Shown here one piece after another: positions 58,504 through 58,516 of a DNA stretch of 58,516 bases; the stretch's first letter is position 1, and each line of letters opens with the position of its first letter. The stretch lies in the NCBI GenBank assembly GCA_002221725.1, contig NJFT01000246.1, positions 1-58,516 of the forward strand, in the 5' to 3' direction. The translations under genes and the position numbers were made by a program. The notes under the pieces are model-generated. The model ran no database searches. It had not been told where the DNA came from and worked only from the letters and a program-made list of their open reading frames with translations. The DNA is from Scedosporium boydii (Eukaryota > Ascomycota > Sordariomycetes > Microascales > Microascaceae).

Positions 58504-58516
58504 AAAAAAAAAAAAA
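58504..58516. repeat. Poly-A run at right end of window
   Basis: Thirteen consecutive A end the window, mirroring the start. Confidence 0.7.

Noticed and set aside
1..58516. CRISPR array or prokaryotic mobile element
   Set aside because: No regularly spaced direct repeats, and all genes are spliced eukaryotic genes.

Overview
This window reads as chromosomal DNA of a filamentous ascomycete (Pezizomycotina, most likely a Sordariomycete). The genes have short introns (about 50-134 nt) with GT..AG ends and CTAAC-like branch points, GC-rich third codon positions, an intron-bearing tRNA-Leu, and recognisably fungal proteins (a Medusa-type developmental regulator, a NACHT/STAND protein, GH128 and GH131 glucanases, a sedolisin, BOS1, MIA40, THI80). 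There is no bacterial operon structure. The window begins with 12 A and ends with 13 A, so it may be a whole contig broken at homopolymers.

Layout. Left block, 0-11 kb: tRNA-Arg(ACG), an alpha/beta hydrolase (-), a SulP anion transporter with a STAS domain (+), a peroxisomal 3-ketoacyl-CoA thiolase with a clear PTS2 (-), and a secreted GH128 glucanase with a GPI-like tail (-). Centre, 11-31 kb: about 20 kb with no supportable gene, not AT-rich, ending at the start of a medA/ACR1/REN1-type conidiation regulator (+, 31.2-33.7 kb). A further 3.5 kb without genes follows. Next come a sedolisin peptidase (+), a secreted GH131 beta-glucanase (-), tRNA-Leu(UAG) and a very large Hst3/Hst4-like sirtuin (+, 42.6-46.8 kb). 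Right block, 47-58 kb: a small hypothetical protein (-), MIA40 (-), a NACHT NTPase of the fungal NLR type (+), thiamine pyrophosphokinase (+), the Golgi SNARE BOS1 (-), and an unidentified 3' gene fragment (-).

Most genes are unrelated housekeeping or accessory genes. A loose theme is that the developmental regulator is flanked by secreted, wall- or protein-degrading enzymes (GH128, sedolisin, GH131), which would suit use during conidiation or growth on substrate; that link is inference.

Two things stand out. First, inside the sirtuin gene a segment of about 600 nt carries its strong coding signal in a different reading frame from the one needed to join the two halves of the sirtuin domain. 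The same splice junction is compatible with both frames. Second, the 20-kb gene desert upstream of medA contains several copies of the 8-9 nt motif (T)ACTTCGTA, a (CACCTG)4 array and other short repeats, and looks like an extended regulatory or long non-coding region rather than decayed repeats.
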